A stretch of 64,000 nt of DNA from Lepidurus packardi (taxonomy: Eukaryota; Arthropoda; Branchiopoda; Notostraca; Triopsidae): positions 10,850,001 to 10,914,000 of the forward strand of contig JAKZAN010000005.1 of assembly GCA_023053545.1 (NCBI GenBank), given 5' to 3'. The translations under genes and the position numbers were made by a program. Shown one piece after another: positions 33,001 to 45,067 of this stretch. How positions within the stretch are numbered: position 1 is the first letter of the stretch; the number at the start of each line of letters is the position of its first letter. Under the pieces are notes generated by a model, which was given only the letters and a program-made list of their open reading frames with translations, ran no database searches and was not told the origin of the DNA.

Positions 33001-35803
33001 GCTTTAAACTGGACTGCTAATGTGAATAGCTCCGAAAATATGTGAATAGCTCCGAAAAGTTTACTGAAACGTCGTTTAGAACACTCAAATTGTGTTATGA
33101 TATCTTCTATAGCTTAAAAAAGCCTGACTATAAGCCATCCGCGGGGTTTCACTGCAGTTCTTCATTGGTTCAAACCTTCGAAAGTGGTTTTAAACATTTG
33201 TGACGGCTTCAAACTATACTTAGTAGGTAGAAATTGTGGTTATAACTTGTTCACAAGGTTAGAACTTCCTTTAGTAGCCTTCAGGGTAAGTTTCAATACT
33301 TTTAACCGTAAGTTTCAGCACTAGAGAGCAGTTCAAACTTTGTTTAACAGTACAAATTCATGTACAAGCTTACAACCAAGTTTAAACACCTAAAACTTCC
33401 TTTATAATGCCTTAAACTCAAGTACAAAAGTGTACATCTTCGAAACATTCCCTGAAACTTCTAGAACATTCTAACTGCGTCTGAAATGTTCTCTAGCTCA
33501 TTTACTGCTTCTTTGTTGACATCTGTTTTGGCGCGCATTGAAAGTTTGAAACATGCTTGACTTGTAGAAGATTGTTCAAACGTCAAGCTCTCTTTGAACC
33601 CCAAAACTATGTTTCACAAGCTTTCAAATTTCATGGGAAATGTTGTAAGTTCGGTTTCCGGACGTTCAAAAGTTCGAATACGTGGAAGAGTGGGGGTGTA
33701 TGACAGTAGTAATCCCGCTATTAACTCCAGGTACAAGTTGCAGTGAATTCTCCTTGTGGTTAACGCAAAGAACCAAATCCCACTACTTCACCGACTGACC
33801 GAGCGACCCAAAGCCCAGAGTTATATGTAATTGTACAAAATTATGTTTACTAGTGCTTACTGTTTCCATTGAGCATCGAAATACAAACCCTGCCAGCTAC
33901 ATCCCTTGGGTGCTTTTGCCCTAAAGAACTATTACAATATGCAGCTGTTCAATTTCCGCGCAATTACAATCCGCAGTTATGACTACTAACCCTTTTGGCG
34001 ATCTTTTCCTTACTGCGAATGAATCAGCCCCGAACTTTGAATTCCAACTATGTTATTCTACTTTGAATGAATTCAACTTTGAATTCCAACAATTCACCAG
34101 TAAATTTTGCGCAAACATATTACTATTATTTCCTGTAGAACCTTCCTTTACCTTATTCATTCTTAAACCAAATCCGCATTTCAGACAAATTTACCCATTT
34201 TCAGAATTCACCCCACATTACCCTCGATCTCGCCCTTGCGATTTGGGAATGTTTGGCCACGAGACCAAACATTCCCATATCGGAAATTTGTTTTGGAGAA
34301 AATAAAATTTAAATTTTTACTTTCTTCTTTTAGCTAACATGCCCTACATTACTGTCAAGAGCATTTTAACAAAACTGTATATTGTAAGTATATTTACCCT
34401 CCATATAACCCTTGTTACATCTTTAATCGCCCAAGGCAATAGCCGTATTCTTTTTCATTTTTCAAGCACCAAAAAGCGGCGATTACTAGGCTAAGTTCAG
34501 GGAAAGGACATTGAAAAAGACAAGAGAAGTGAAACGAGCAAAAAAGGGAAGGTCAATGATGCTAGCAAGGTCTGGAAAAGATCATCTGCGAGATGGGGAC
34601 GCCCTCCATTTCCATTTTCCTTTTCCCAATGGCAACAGCATGGTGCAAGAAAGGGAGAGAGAGGTTTCTTTCTAGTTCTCTACTCTTTCTCGTGTTGAAG
34701 TTCGTGTCTCCTGTTCTCTCAACGACTTCAATGTTGAATCGGGGAGGTTATTGACAAGGAGGAATGCAAATTCTACCTCAACTTTTCCCCACCAACCAAG
34801 GTTGAACCACTACACATTGGATACTATTCTAACCTTTGTGTAAAAAGCCCAAAGACCTAGACTTAAAAATCCAAGGTGTATGCACGGTTAGATTATATAG
34901 AGGGAAGGACACCACATATACTCATATATGCTCCCTCCCCCTCTAAAAACTGACCCTGGCCTTAATTTGATCGCAAGAGGGACAACGCAAATCTAATAAA
35001 CTAACTTCTAATAATTACTATCTAATAATTACTCATTAACGCCTGCAAAAACGCTTCTTTGACATTATGAGAAAAACTGCAACGTCAATAATGAATGAGA
35101 ATAGAGTTCCAAGATTAATTAATACTTAGTATTCATAAGCTTCTGAGGAAACTTTTTTCTGTTTTTTCTGCATTCTAAGAAGACGTTCGTTGATCCGAGC
35201 TTTAAGTTCTTACTTATATAGTAGACTAAATTTGAATTCATTTCAATCTTTTTAATATAATGCAAAACTTTATATACTTTTTTTTATACTTTTATACTCG
35301 AAAATTCTGTTCTGTGGAGTCATTATTTAGTGATCCACTGAGAAAATCTCGGTTAATTATTAATTAAGCGTTGAATTTAAGGTTGGGTTTTACCTGACTA
35401 CTAATCCGGGAAAATTGGAAGTCAGCTGGTGAAGTAGGAAGACAATAAACCACTCATCATCTATGATTTCGCCAAAATTGACTGAGCCGAATAAATGGGC
35501 TGGAATGTCTTCTAAAAGTAACATTGGAAACGGGCAGATTTTAGACTCAATTTATTTTTGGAATGTAACTGTAAGGAAAAGAAGATTCTTACTTGAGCCG
35601 AGACGGGGTTCTAGATGGAATGATTCATTGTGCCAAATGTATTTGTCGAGATAAGATTGCAATGCTTGAAGATACGACCACTTTGCAGAGGAAAGCCAAG
35701 CTAAGGTTTCTTCAGTCGAGAGATTGGAAGCGTTTTCCTGTGGTGGGGGAAACAGGAAAAATTGTGTGGTTTCTTCAGGGATATCTATAACTGGTTCACT
35801 CAT
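27098..35803 (-). CDS. ecd: Ecdysoneless (ECD) homologue, about 9 exons
   Basis: ECD is a conserved cell-survival and splicing-linked protein that binds R2TP and PRPF8; in flies it is needed for ecdysone production. Exon 1 (35803-35593) begins MSEPVIDIPEETTQFFLF and includes LQSYLDKYIWHNESFHLEPR. Exon 2 (35511-35394) has PAHLFGSVNFG and DDEWFIVFLLHQL. After an intron of about 6 kb, exon 3 (29413-29326) reads DADGEFLLAEVAELLPKLLQ, then VFLVEGKLYVIP (about 29199-29015). Later exons are near 28600-28235, 28170-27865, 27785-27400 and 27340-27098. Family blocks continue through RCPSLVSAAVQAFHQHRD to the acidic tail and LKEYMDAMDQELEGTQV, ending in GPASSLLSHL. The collinear match to human ECD across the protein is strong. 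Confidence 0.9.
31178..31655. mobile_element. Foldback/MITE element, family C, in ecd intron
   Basis: Long inverted repeats (about 130 bp) at 31178-31315 and 31525-31655. Both arms contain CCTGTCGTGTAA, GTGACGGATCCGTCA (itself a palindrome), GAGCTGAGGCAAATTT and GACCGAATA.C in inverted order, with T-runs outside. A spacer of about 200 bp has no coding capacity. Structure is directly visible; the superfamily is undetermined. Confidence 0.78.
32755..33500 (+). repeat. Tandem duplication, about 390-bp unit, in ecd intron
   Basis: The units at about 32755-33130 and 33148-33500 are collinear. Shared blocks include TTCGAAAGTGGT.TTAAAC, AGCTTCAAACTA.ACTT, AGTTTCAATACTTT.AACCGTA, CAGTTCAAACTT.GTTTAAC and AAATTCATG.ACAAGCTT. 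The first unit also has a small internal repeat (TGTGAATAGCTCCGAAAA twice at 33020 and 33041). Divergence is perhaps 20 percent, so it is old. Not coding. Confidence 0.75.
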
Positions 35804-36572
35804 TTTTTCCTGGCTTAGGGTACTGTAACTTGAGTAATTAATAAAAGTTATGAAACTGGAGCAAAGATAAGCAAGGAGTCGATTAAAATGTCTTGAATCA
35901 CACAACTTGACGGTCGGAAAGCACGAAAATTGACTAAAAACCCTCTAAATAATCGATATTGGTAGCAAAGGCACTGGCTCAATACCAAATTAAGCACCAA
36001 GTTCGAATTGAAACGTAAATTGAGCCTATTTAGGCTGATGATTAAGCAAAAATGGGATATTATAATCAAATTGAATTTCAATTAAACAGATTATTATGAT
36101 AATTTATTTATACGTATTCCGTTTTCCGTTTCCAAGCAATAACTAATTTTATTAAGAATTTAGAGCAGCAAACACGCTAAGAACACTCTTTGCATAAAAA
36201 CTACGTGTTTTGAGTTAAATTGCCGTTTGCTAGGGTAATTCTCCTTTGCTTTTTAATTGAGCAAGAATGAAAATAATTAGGCAAAAGTTAATTTGTTAAT
36301 ATAAGCTTAGTAAATTCACACTAAGTTTGTAGGTTAATCTTAATACAAACTTGTTAAGTTACGTCTTATGTTAATGCAAATTAAAGGCCCCGCGTTAACT
36401 TAATTAAACTTGTATTTCATTTAAAGTGTAGGTACATAATACATTAATTTACTTCCCAAACCAAGACAATCACAATCTGGGGCCAGGAACTCGATTATAT
36501 AGTTGCATATACGGAGGAATGCACTGAGCATTATCTTTCCTTTCATTTCCTCTGGGAATCAGAATTGTTAGC
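35804..36572. other. Intergenic between ecd and BRI3
   Basis: Upstream of ecd and downstream of BRI3, both on the minus strand. It is AT-rich with many TTAATT/AATTAA runs at 36090-36430. No exon is supported. Confidence 0.55.
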
Positions 36573-37050
36573 TTAAGCGTAAATAGCTCCACAATTTGGG
36601 CAGCGACGTTGACGACAGGCAAGGCAGCACAATATTCCTATGGGAAAGAAAAGCAGAGCGCAGAGAAGTCCCAAAATTGTAAATTCATCCTCCAAAACGC
36701 CTACCTATCCAACAAACAATAATAAAATACAGTATTTAAATTAGTTTTGGGACGTAATTAAGTTTACTCTGCACGCAGGACATCCACCTACGACAATCAC
36801 TTGAGTGGCAGGAAAGGGTTGAACAGTTATAGTTGTAGTCGCGCCATAATTCGTTCCATAGGGATTCAAAATAGGGACTGTGGGCTGTATTGGATAGGGT
36901 TGATAGCCTGGAGGGGGAGCAGGACTCCCCATTCCTTATAAATATGCAAAAATAAACATTAAAAAATACGGTTTTAAATACTATTCTATAATTACTATGT
37001 CCAGAGGCTGGAAGTGAAGAGTACGGTGGAGGTTTGTCGTTTTCGGACAT
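36573..37050 (-). CDS. BRI3: BRI3-family membrane protein (copy 1), 3 exons
   Basis: Small endolysosomal membrane protein of the brain protein I3 family. The first exon (from ATG at 37050) encodes [14 protein letters not shown] with a PPPY late-domain motif. Exon 2 (about 36933-36768) has a Pro/Tyr/Thr-rich segment ending [11 protein letters not shown]. Exon 3 (about 36704-36573) reads [14 protein letters not shown], then a hydrophobic stretch and [14 protein letters not shown] at the C terminus. The GGCPxCRVGVLEDxFT and RRCPNCGA blocks are the family signature. Zinc binding by the paired CxxC motifs is likely but inferred. It shares a 176-bp divergent promoter with DRG1, and a paralogue lies 7.4 kb away. 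Confidence 0.88.
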
Positions 37051-37226
37051 TTTGTTAATCTTATTTTCAACCGATTGCAGATTAGTCAAAATATGAGTCA
37101 TAAAGGCTTACAAGTCGTAAGAAAAAATTCCGAACGCTATCTACTGGCAAATTTGGAACGTTTTGGTAGGGGAGAGGATTGGAGTAGCGTGCTGAGTTTG
37201 TTTTTGTAAATTTTTGTGAAGCAAAA
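37051..37226. promoter_or_regulatory. Divergent promoter between BRI3 and DRG1
   Basis: Only 176 bp separate the two start codons on opposite strands, so both core promoters must share this DNA. There is no clear TATA box. A GGGGAGAGGATTGGAGTAG stretch lies centrally. Confidence 0.6.
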
Positions 37227-38840
37227 ATGGGGATCTTGGAGAAGATTTCCGACATTGAGAAAGAAATCGCAAAGACTCAGAAAAATAAAGGTAAAACTAA
37301 TAACTACGACTTGAGTCGTTTGTTAAGACATAAGTTACAATGCAATTAATTTCCGGTATATTTCCGGTGTATTTCGCAGCTACTGAGTACCATTTGGGTT
37401 TGCTGAAAGCCAAACTTGCTAAATATCGTTCGCAGCTCTTGGAACCTTCTAAAAAAGCCGGAGAAAAAGGAGAAGGCTTTGACGTTTTAAAATCTGGCGA
37501 TGCTCGAGTCGCTTTAATTGGTTTCCCCTCAGTCGGCAAAGTAATGATCTTATTTCTATATGTTTTTTATTCGATTCTCGAAATCAAGAAACGATATTTG
37601 TACTATTGTTTCTAGTCTACTTTGTTGAGTACTTTAACAAAGACCCAGAGCGAAGCTGCCTCCTATGAATTTACAACCTTAACATGTATTCCTGGTGTTA
37701 TCGAATACAAAGGAGCAAATATCCAGCTTTTAGATTTGCCTGGAATCATTGAAGGAGCTTCTCAAGGCAAAGGACGCGGAAAACAAGTAAGATCCCTTTT
37801 CTATTTCACAATTTTCTCTCTTTTGGATGTTTTATGCTTGTAATTTAATTAGAAATTTTGATATTTCAGAAGTTCTGTTGTTTAAAATGAAAAGATCTTT
37901 TGGTTCGATAGGTTATAGCTGTGGCCAGGACCGCCGACATGGTGATAATGATGTGTGACGCCACGAAAGGCGAACTGCAAAAAACGCTGTTGGAAAAAGA
38001 ATTGGAATCTGTGGGAATTCGCTTGAATACCAGCAAACCGAACATTTACTACAAGCAAAAGAAAGGAGGTGGCATTGCCTTTAACTCGACGGTTACGTTG
38101 ACCAAAGTGGACGAGAAATTAGTTCAACTCATTCTCCACGAGTACAAGATCTTCAACGCGGAAGTAAATCTTCACATTTTTTTTTTTTAGTTTCTTTCAG
38201 AAGAATGTGCTATTTCCAGAAACTAATGTCTGTTTGCTTAGGTTCTCTTCAGGGAGGACTGTGGTGCAGATGAACTGATTGACGTAATTTCCGATAATCG
38301 GGTTTACATGTCTTGCCTGTACGTATATAACAAAGTCGATCAAATTTCGATGGAAGAAGTAGATAGGTTGGCTAGGCAACCATTCTCATGCGTGGTCAGG
38401 TATGATATTAAATTCTTGTTTTACGTAAGATGAGATTTCAAACGCTTCTTTGTTGATCTAGTTGCAATTTGAAGCTGAACTTGGACTACATGCTGGAAGT
38501 TTTGTGGGATTACTTGTCCTTGATTCGTGTCTATACGAAGAAACCTGGCGAGGCACCTAATTTTGAAGAAGGCTTGATTTTAAGAAGGGGGGTCACAGTA
38601 GAACATGTGTGTCACTCTGTCCATCGAACGCTAGCTGCAGTCTTTAAATATGCCTTGGTTTGGGTAAGTTTCATAGTCTGAATTGGTTACAATCTGTTCT
38701 GGAGATTCAGAGTTATTGTTGTTAGTACATTTTTATTATGTCGTTTATTGTAGGGAACAAGTACCAAATACTCGCCCCAACGAGTAGGACTGCACCATGT
38801 GATGAATGACGAAGACGTCATTCAGATTGTTAAAAAGTAA
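37227..38840 (+). CDS. DRG1: Developmentally regulated GTP-binding protein 1, 7 exons
   Basis: OBG/DRG-family GTPase that associates with ribosomes through DFRP1 and acts in translation. Exons 37227-37290, 37380-37540, 37616-37786, 37912-38163, 38242-38399, 38462-38663 and 38754-38840 sum to 364 aa (human 367). G1 is GFPSVGKS, split by the exon 2/3 junction. G3 is [19 protein letters not shown] and G4 is NKVDQIS. The C-terminal TGS domain begins near [17 protein letters not shown], and the protein ends [10 protein letters not shown] as in animal DRG1. The N-terminal helix [20 protein letters not shown] is also diagnostic. No anomalies. Confidence 0.97.
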
Positions 38841-39382
38841 AGGGAGTTGAAGTACTTGACGAATTTATTGGATTTGAACCGTTTATTTGGCGGTTTGTCT
38901 TGCTTGGGATTGCAAATATAGCACTCACAACCCGAATCTTATAGTTGTCTCTATATTAGCTATTGTTTCTTGAACTCGGTCCTCAGTTTGTACCATTTGT
39001 TTTACTGCGATTAATGAATTATCCGGTTTGAAGCCCGCTTGTATGTAACACTAATCGGCTGACAAACAATAGTGTGATTGCTTGGTTTTCGTAGTAAGAA
39101 AGAGCATTGCTTGGTATGTATGAATTTAGTAAGAGGTTCAACTAATCGATTTCTTTAATTTTAAACGGTTCATAGGATGATTTTACTGTTGAAATGCATG
39201 CTTGGAATTCACACTTGACGCTCGAACATTGAAATCGATAGAAAGGTTTACGAAGAGTAAATTCATTAATCGATACGTTTGGAATCGATTGCAAGTGTCA
39301 TTTGGGCTGTGTCAACAGCGGAGGTTGTTTTTCATTTGCTCGTGTAATCTTGTGTTAAAAACAGTACAATTCCTTTACAAAA
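38841..39382. other. Intergenic between DRG1 and HGS
   Basis: 540 bp containing the DRG1 3' UTR and HGS promoter. Several ATCGAT-type sites (39138, 39234, 39280) are seen. No exon is supported. Confidence 0.55.
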
Positions 39383-42300
39383 ATGTTTCGCTCGACGGCT
39401 GGCTTTGACAAATACCTAGGTAAAGGCTCTTAACTTAATTAGCGTCTCTTTGAATTCATGCCATACGTTGCTAAGGCTTCCATCTGTAATTAGATTACGC
39501 ATAACAACTCCCTCATGTACTGTATCATTTGAGGGCGTGTTTCTGTCATTTCCATCTAGTCCAATGGATGGATTCGTAGGTGTTCAAGTCACTTATCTTT
39601 AGTTAATACATTGTCAAGTTTTTAAACCTGCAAAGCTGCTTGACTTAGTTTCCGAAATTTTGTCATTTTTCAATATTTTCGTCTTCCTTTTGCAGATAAA
39701 GCTACGAGTCACCTACTTCTTGAGCCAGACTTGCTCACCACTCTGCAGATATGTGACACAATCCGCCAAGGCGATTGCAAGTAAAACAAAGGCTAAAATA
39801 GAAAACAAAAATCCCTTAATGACTTAGACGATGACGCATTATCTTAATTAGTGCCAAATATGCCGTCGCAGCCATCAAGAAAAAGCTATATCACTCCAAT
39901 CCCCACGTGATAGTCTATGCATTAGGCGTTTTGGAGAGTTTAGTCAAAAATTGCGGTTCTCCTATTCACGATGAAATCGGCACTAAGCAATTTATGGAAG
40001 ATTTTCGCGAATTAGTCCGCTCTGCAAACAACGACGCTGTTCGCTCCAAAGTTTTGGAGCTGATCCAAACCTGGGCTCACGCTTTTCGCAACTCCCCAAA
40101 GTATCGTCCAGTTTTGGACACTTTCAACATTATGAAAGCCGAAGGCTACGCTTTCCCTCCTTTAAACACCACTTCAGATGCCATGTTTGCAGCGGATGTG
40201 GCCCCAGAATGGGCGGATGCCGACGCCTGCCACCGCTGTCGTACTGTGTTTGGTGTTATGGTCCGTAAACACCATTGTCGAGCTTGTGGACAAGTATTTT
40301 GTGGCAAATGTTCCTCGGAATCTTGCACGTTGCCCCGTTTTGGCATCGAAAAGGAAGTCCGTGTCTGTGATGCCTGCTATGATCAACATATCGGGTAATT
40401 TTTAACAATTTCCAATCTCTAATTAGCGATTTTATTTATTTTTACTATTTATTTATTAATACTATTTTTTTTTATAAATACAGTGAAGATCAGTCAATTA
40501 ATTAAAATTATTCGAACACTTATAAATCCTTCACATTTCTTGATTTCTTGATTTCATTCCTTCATTTCTTGATTTAGGTACCAAGAAGGTGGAAAACCGG
40601 TCAAGGAAGAATCCTTGGAAGCATTTGCAGCTAAAGTGGTTCAAGCTCAGGTACTTACCCAAACTTTTTTCATTTAAACTGGAATCGGAGGGCGTTTTAG
40701 TTAATATCGTGAAACTAAGCTGAAAATTGGCAATTTTGAACTATTTTCTCGTTTTTCCCCTCATGTAGAGCTCGCCGTCGAGGAGTCCTGCGCCACAGCA
40801 GCGTAAAACAGCTGAGGAACTCCAAGAAGAAGAAGAACTACAGCTAGCCTTAGCGTTGTCTCAATCGGAAGCTGAAGAGCAGACAAAAAAACGCCCCGTG
40901 TCTTTGCTTTCGCCTCGAAAGGTTAGAAAATCGGTAGCTCTTTCAGAATCTATTCAGATGGCATCGTTACATTTGTCTTCCCTTAAATAGGAGGTCTCTC
41001 CTACACCAGTGACCGCTCCAGAGGCGGTTGATCCAGAATTGGCGCGTTATTTGAATCGTTCGTATTGGGAAAGCCGGGAATCAGAACGTGAACGCGAAAA
41101 ACCGTCCGCTCCACAAGCCCAACAAGTTCCCCAACCGGCGCCTACCGCTACGACGCCCGTTATGTCCCCCACTACCCCTACTAAGCTTACCGAGGTTCGA
41201 TTTCAGTTTATTTAACTGGATACTTAACTTTTTGATCTATTTATTTTGTTACGTAAGTTTTTTTTATATTGTTTGTATTTTTGATTATATGTTTTGTTTA
41301 TATTTGTTGTATTATTTGTTTATATTATTTGTTTATGTTTTGTTATATTATTTGTTTATATGTTTTGTTTATATTATTTGTTTAAATGTTTTGTTTATAT
41401 TATTTGTTTATATTCTGTATGTAAGTGTATTTTGTTTAGTTAGTCTATTAATTGTACCCTAATTTATTTAGACTTCACAGACTTAATAATCTATTATTTT
41501 TTTCAAATGATAATATAAATCTTGTATTATTCTTCCGTTTACTTACGTTATATTAATAGTTAGTTATTTTTGTTTGTTTTTTTATATTTTGCAAAAATCC
41601 AATTTTGTTTTCGTATGATTAATCTCGTTCAATTTGTGGCATTAGCATTACCAAAATGGGGAGATGGATCCACTCGATGATTTCGTGCAGCGTTTAAGAG
41701 GCCAGGTAGAGATGTTTTTGAATCGATTGCGTTCCAATTCTTCGCGTGGACGTTGGGTGGCCAACGATTCGTCCGTTCAATCGCTTTTCTTGAGTTTAAC
41801 ACAAGCTCATCCCAGTTTGCTGCAGCACATTGCTGCTTTGGACGACCAGCGGATGAATTTAGAGCACTTGCAAGATAAACTGACTCAAGCACGCGATAAC
41901 CGAGCTGCGTTGGACGCGTTGAGGGAGGAACACCGTGACAGGCGTCGTCGGGAGCAAGAAGAGGCTGAACGAACGCGCCAGATGCAAATGGCACATAAGT
42001 TGGAGATTATGAGGCTCAAGAAGCAAGAGTACCTGCAGTACCAGCGCGAGTTGGCCATGCAGCGCATTAAAGAGCAAGAAAGAGAGCGCCAAATGCGTCT
42101 TGATCAGCAAAAGGCGCAATATCTGCGAGGGGTATATCCCGCGCATCCACAGCCACCGCCTCAGAACATGCAATACAACATGCCAGGACCTTACATGGAG
42201 GCTGGACAAGGTTTCCCTGCGCCGCATCACCCGCAACACCCTCAACCGCAGCATCCGCATGCTCAGCATCCCCAAGCGCAGCATCCTCATGCTCAGCACC

Positions 42301-42859
42301 CTCAAGCTCCGCCTCCGGAGCAAATGCCCGCCATGGCGTACGCTTCGCAGCCTCATCCGCATTACAACATGTATATGCAAGGTATAACGACTTTTTTTCC
42401 TATTTGTTACTAAAGAGGACAGTTTAAATACTTCATTGGTTGATTCGTAGTTCCGCGAAGTATCAACAGCATTTGGCGCCAATTTTAGCTTCCTGCCGCC
42501 ATCTTTGTTTTCTTTTTCACTTTTTAATTTGCTTTCTTTCAGACTTAGTAATCTATAATTCCTCCAGCTTAATGCTTATTTAATTATTCAGCATATTTGG
42601 CGGATAGAACTTGGTTGTTTTAAGGTTCAAGAATTGTCTAATATTCGGTCGCCATTTTGATTGTTTACAAACAGGACCCGTACAGAATATGCCCGGAATG
42701 GGCTATCCTCCTCAGCATCCTGGGCCTGTGCCATCTGGACCTCCTCCTCAGCAGCAACACCAGCCGCAGCAACAAATGCCGGCACCAGCACCTGTTGAGA
42801 ATATCCAGCCCCCTCCTGCGGCTCAACCCACCATTGCTGAGCTTATTTCCTTTGATTGA
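39383..42859 (+). CDS. HGS: Hrs/HGS, ESCRT-0 subunit, 8 exons
   Basis: Endosomal sorting protein that binds PI3P, ubiquitin, TSG101 and clathrin. Exons 39383-39419, 39696-39780, 39852-40394, 40578-40650, 40769-40921, 40991-41194, 41646-42381 and 42675-42859 sum to 671 aa. Domains in order: VHS (FDKYLDKATSHLLLEPD to LIQTWAHAFR), FYVE (CHRCRTVFGVMVRKHHCRAC, with the R/KHHCR PI3P loop), a ubiquitin-interacting motif (EEEELQLALALSQSEAEEQ), a PSAP motif for TSG101 (EKPSAPQ), the GAT-like helical/coiled-coil region (RQMQMAHKLEIMRLKKQEYL), a Pro/Gln/His-rich tail with HPQAQHPHA repeats, and a terminal clathrin box LISFD. All functional motifs of the family are intact. Confidence 0.95.
41240..41420. 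repeat. TTTGTTTATATTA low-complexity array in HGS intron
   Basis: About ten imperfect units of TATTATTTGTTTATA / TGTTTTGTTTATA fill the intron between exons 6 and 7. Open frames across it are compositional artefacts. Confidence 0.8.
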
Positions 42860-44479
42860 AAGGGTTGCTGTTTGTGTCAAATCTTTCTTCACTGAGCCAT
42901 TTGCGAAAATTTGTTTTTATTACGTGTGATTTGTGGTACAATTTCTTTAGCTTTTCCAATTGTAAAGGGGGTAGGATGTTAAACGTCCTTGTAAGGCTCT
43001 TAAAATTGATTACAACTTATGCTGATCGTAGAAACCAATGCAATGTCCTCAAAATCGCGAAAGTTAGGTTTCGATTCGCCGGTTCAAGTTTCAAGGGGCG
43101 TTTTCGCTATGTTTTTTTTATTGTAAGCGCGACAGCATGCGCCGGAATAGAACCGAAATTTGTATTAATCATATTAGCCCTGATTCTATATACTAGCTTT
43201 ATTAAATCTTAAATCGATTTCAAGTTGTTTCGTGAATGTAAACAAGCAACTTTTGTCACTTAAAGTAAAACTGAGACAAAACCTAAAGTTAAATCTGAGA
43301 CAACTTCGCATGCCCTCAGTTCAGTCTCAAGTTGTAATAGTCGCTACAGCAAAAATGTCACAAAATTTGAATAATGAGCAGTAATAAGTCCAAAGAAACC
43401 CTACCTCTAACCTTTGATTTTCAAACTGTGCGCCTAAAACAGAGGTTTGGCAACAGCTCCTTTACGTGGGCGTTTTCGCCATAGTTTATCTGGCAGTCAT
43501 AAGTGGGTGCGGACTGTGGTAACTTTCAGGAGGATTTAGGTAACAATTAACTTTTAGTTAATAATCCCAAATTGAGCCTGAGTTTAGCTAGTTCAATTCC
43601 AAACTTCAAACCTTCTGTTATAAATCTAAATTTAAAACGAAGGTTCCACATTCTTGGTTTCAGAACGCGAAACGTATGACGCATAAACACTTTCCTTTTG
43701 GCTTCTCAACTCTCAAGTTACGTAACTTGATACTTGAGACAGTGTATACAGCCACTTGTTATACTCTCCAGAAACAATGGACAAACTAAGTGTATCTAAT
43801 GCTTGTTAAATTTGCTGAAAGTAAAAGTGGTGGAGAAATGGTTAGTCAAAGCTTAAAACCGGTTTTGAGCCACTTTTTTTTCATGAATAAGAGATACCAA
43901 GCGTTCTAAATCTAGAGCTTGCCTAGCGTACCCAAAGGCCAAAGGCCCAGAGCTACTTCCGCTTGATCAGAACGTCACACACGTTCCCAGGAAGCGACGA
44001 GGAAGCTTATGGTGGGGATTTCCCTATTACTAGGCTGATGTTGATCTTTACGTCTCTTACATTTCCCTTCGTAATCTCAGTCTGTTGGTCTTCCTGACTT
44101 GAAAAGGACGCTTGTAAACAGGTTTTATTGCGAAAAGTTAGTGAGATTTTGTGATGGAATAAGTTTTTGATTAAGCGGTAAATTGACATATTTTAACTAG
44201 TTGGCTATCTTGTTATCATCTATTACAAAAACCGGGTGACAGGATGGATATTGAACAGTTTTATCTCTTTGTTACTAAGCATGCTGAAAAAGATAAGCAT
44301 GAAGATAACAAGCTGAAACTTTAAGCTCTTGCGACTGTTAACCTTTACATTTCTCTGTGTTTTTGTAGTTTGAGGTTGCAGCTATTAAGAGGGAATTGGC
44401 TTGGAATTTGCAGCCATTGCATTGCATCTCGCTCATTATTCTTGGTGTTTGTTCAACGTTATTGTGACGAATTAAAAAG
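42860..44479. other. Intergenic between HGS and second BRI3
   Basis: 1.6 kb. It starts with the HGS 3' UTR. A plus-strand open frame just after the HGS stop (to 43212) has no conserved motif or repeat relation and is not called. No RNA gene or element ends were seen. Confidence 0.5.
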
Positions 44480-45067
44480 ATGTCGGCACCAAATGAACCT
44501 TACAAAGAGGCTCCTCCTCCCTACAGCCCTAATTCTGCTCCCCGTAAGTAGGAAAACAGAGTTTAGTTTTATCGATTTAAATGAAAGACTTAGTAGCGTT
44601 TACTCAGATTGTATGAAACATGAAAACATGACTGTTTAGCATGAAAAAGTTGTGACATTGTGTTCTTGGGACTAGTTTATTTGTTATTTCGTTTGTTTTT
44701 AGCTGCAGGATGGGCTCCTCCCCCTCAGCAGCAACAATGGGCTCCACAACAACAAAACGTGCAACAGCAATACGCACCACAGCAGTACGCACAACAGCCA
44801 ACTGTTGTGACAGTGCAACCAATGCCCACAACTCAAATTATTGTTTTGGGTGGATGTCCGAAATGCAGAGTACAATTTTCTTAATTTTCTTAGGAATTTG
44901 AAGAGTAATTTTCGTTTTATGTCGTCATGTTTTGGCAGGTTGGAGTTTTGGAAGATAGATTCACGTGTTGCGGAATTTTCTGCTGCATTTTATTCTTCCC
45001 CCTTGGCCTTATTTGCCTGTTTACGATGAAAGACAAGCGCTGCACCAACTGCGGAGCCTCTCTTTAA
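44480..45067 (+). CDS. BRI3: BRI3-family membrane protein (copy 2), 3 exons
   Basis: Paralogue of the gene at 36573-37050, with the same three-exon layout and intron phases. Exons 44480-44543, 44703-44869 and 44939-45067 give 119 aa. It starts MSAPNEPYKEAPPPYSPN (PPPY motif kept). The middle exon is Gln-rich (AGWAPPPQQQQWAPQQQ) and ends QIIVLGGCPKCR. The last exon reads VGVLEDRFTCCGIFCCILFF, then CLFTMKDKRCTNCGASL. The Cys pairs of the family are conserved, and the membrane segment has extra Cys (palmitoylation candidates). Shared structure and proximity indicate a local duplication, with the DRG1 and HGS genes between the copies. Confidence 0.87.

Noticed and set aside
33979-34305. 108-codon plus-strand gene in the ecd intron with AATAAA at its stop
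   Set aside because: No conserved motif, Phe/Asn-biased composition of AT-rich DNA, and AATAAA overlapping the stop is easily chance.
41859-42482. Leu/Arg-rich minus-strand protein opposite HGS exon 7
   Set aside because: Antisense shadow of Gln/Arg/His-rich coding sequence.
42856-43212. Gene directly after HGS
   Set aside because: It begins within the HGS stop region, has no splice partner or motif, and is typical 3' UTR.
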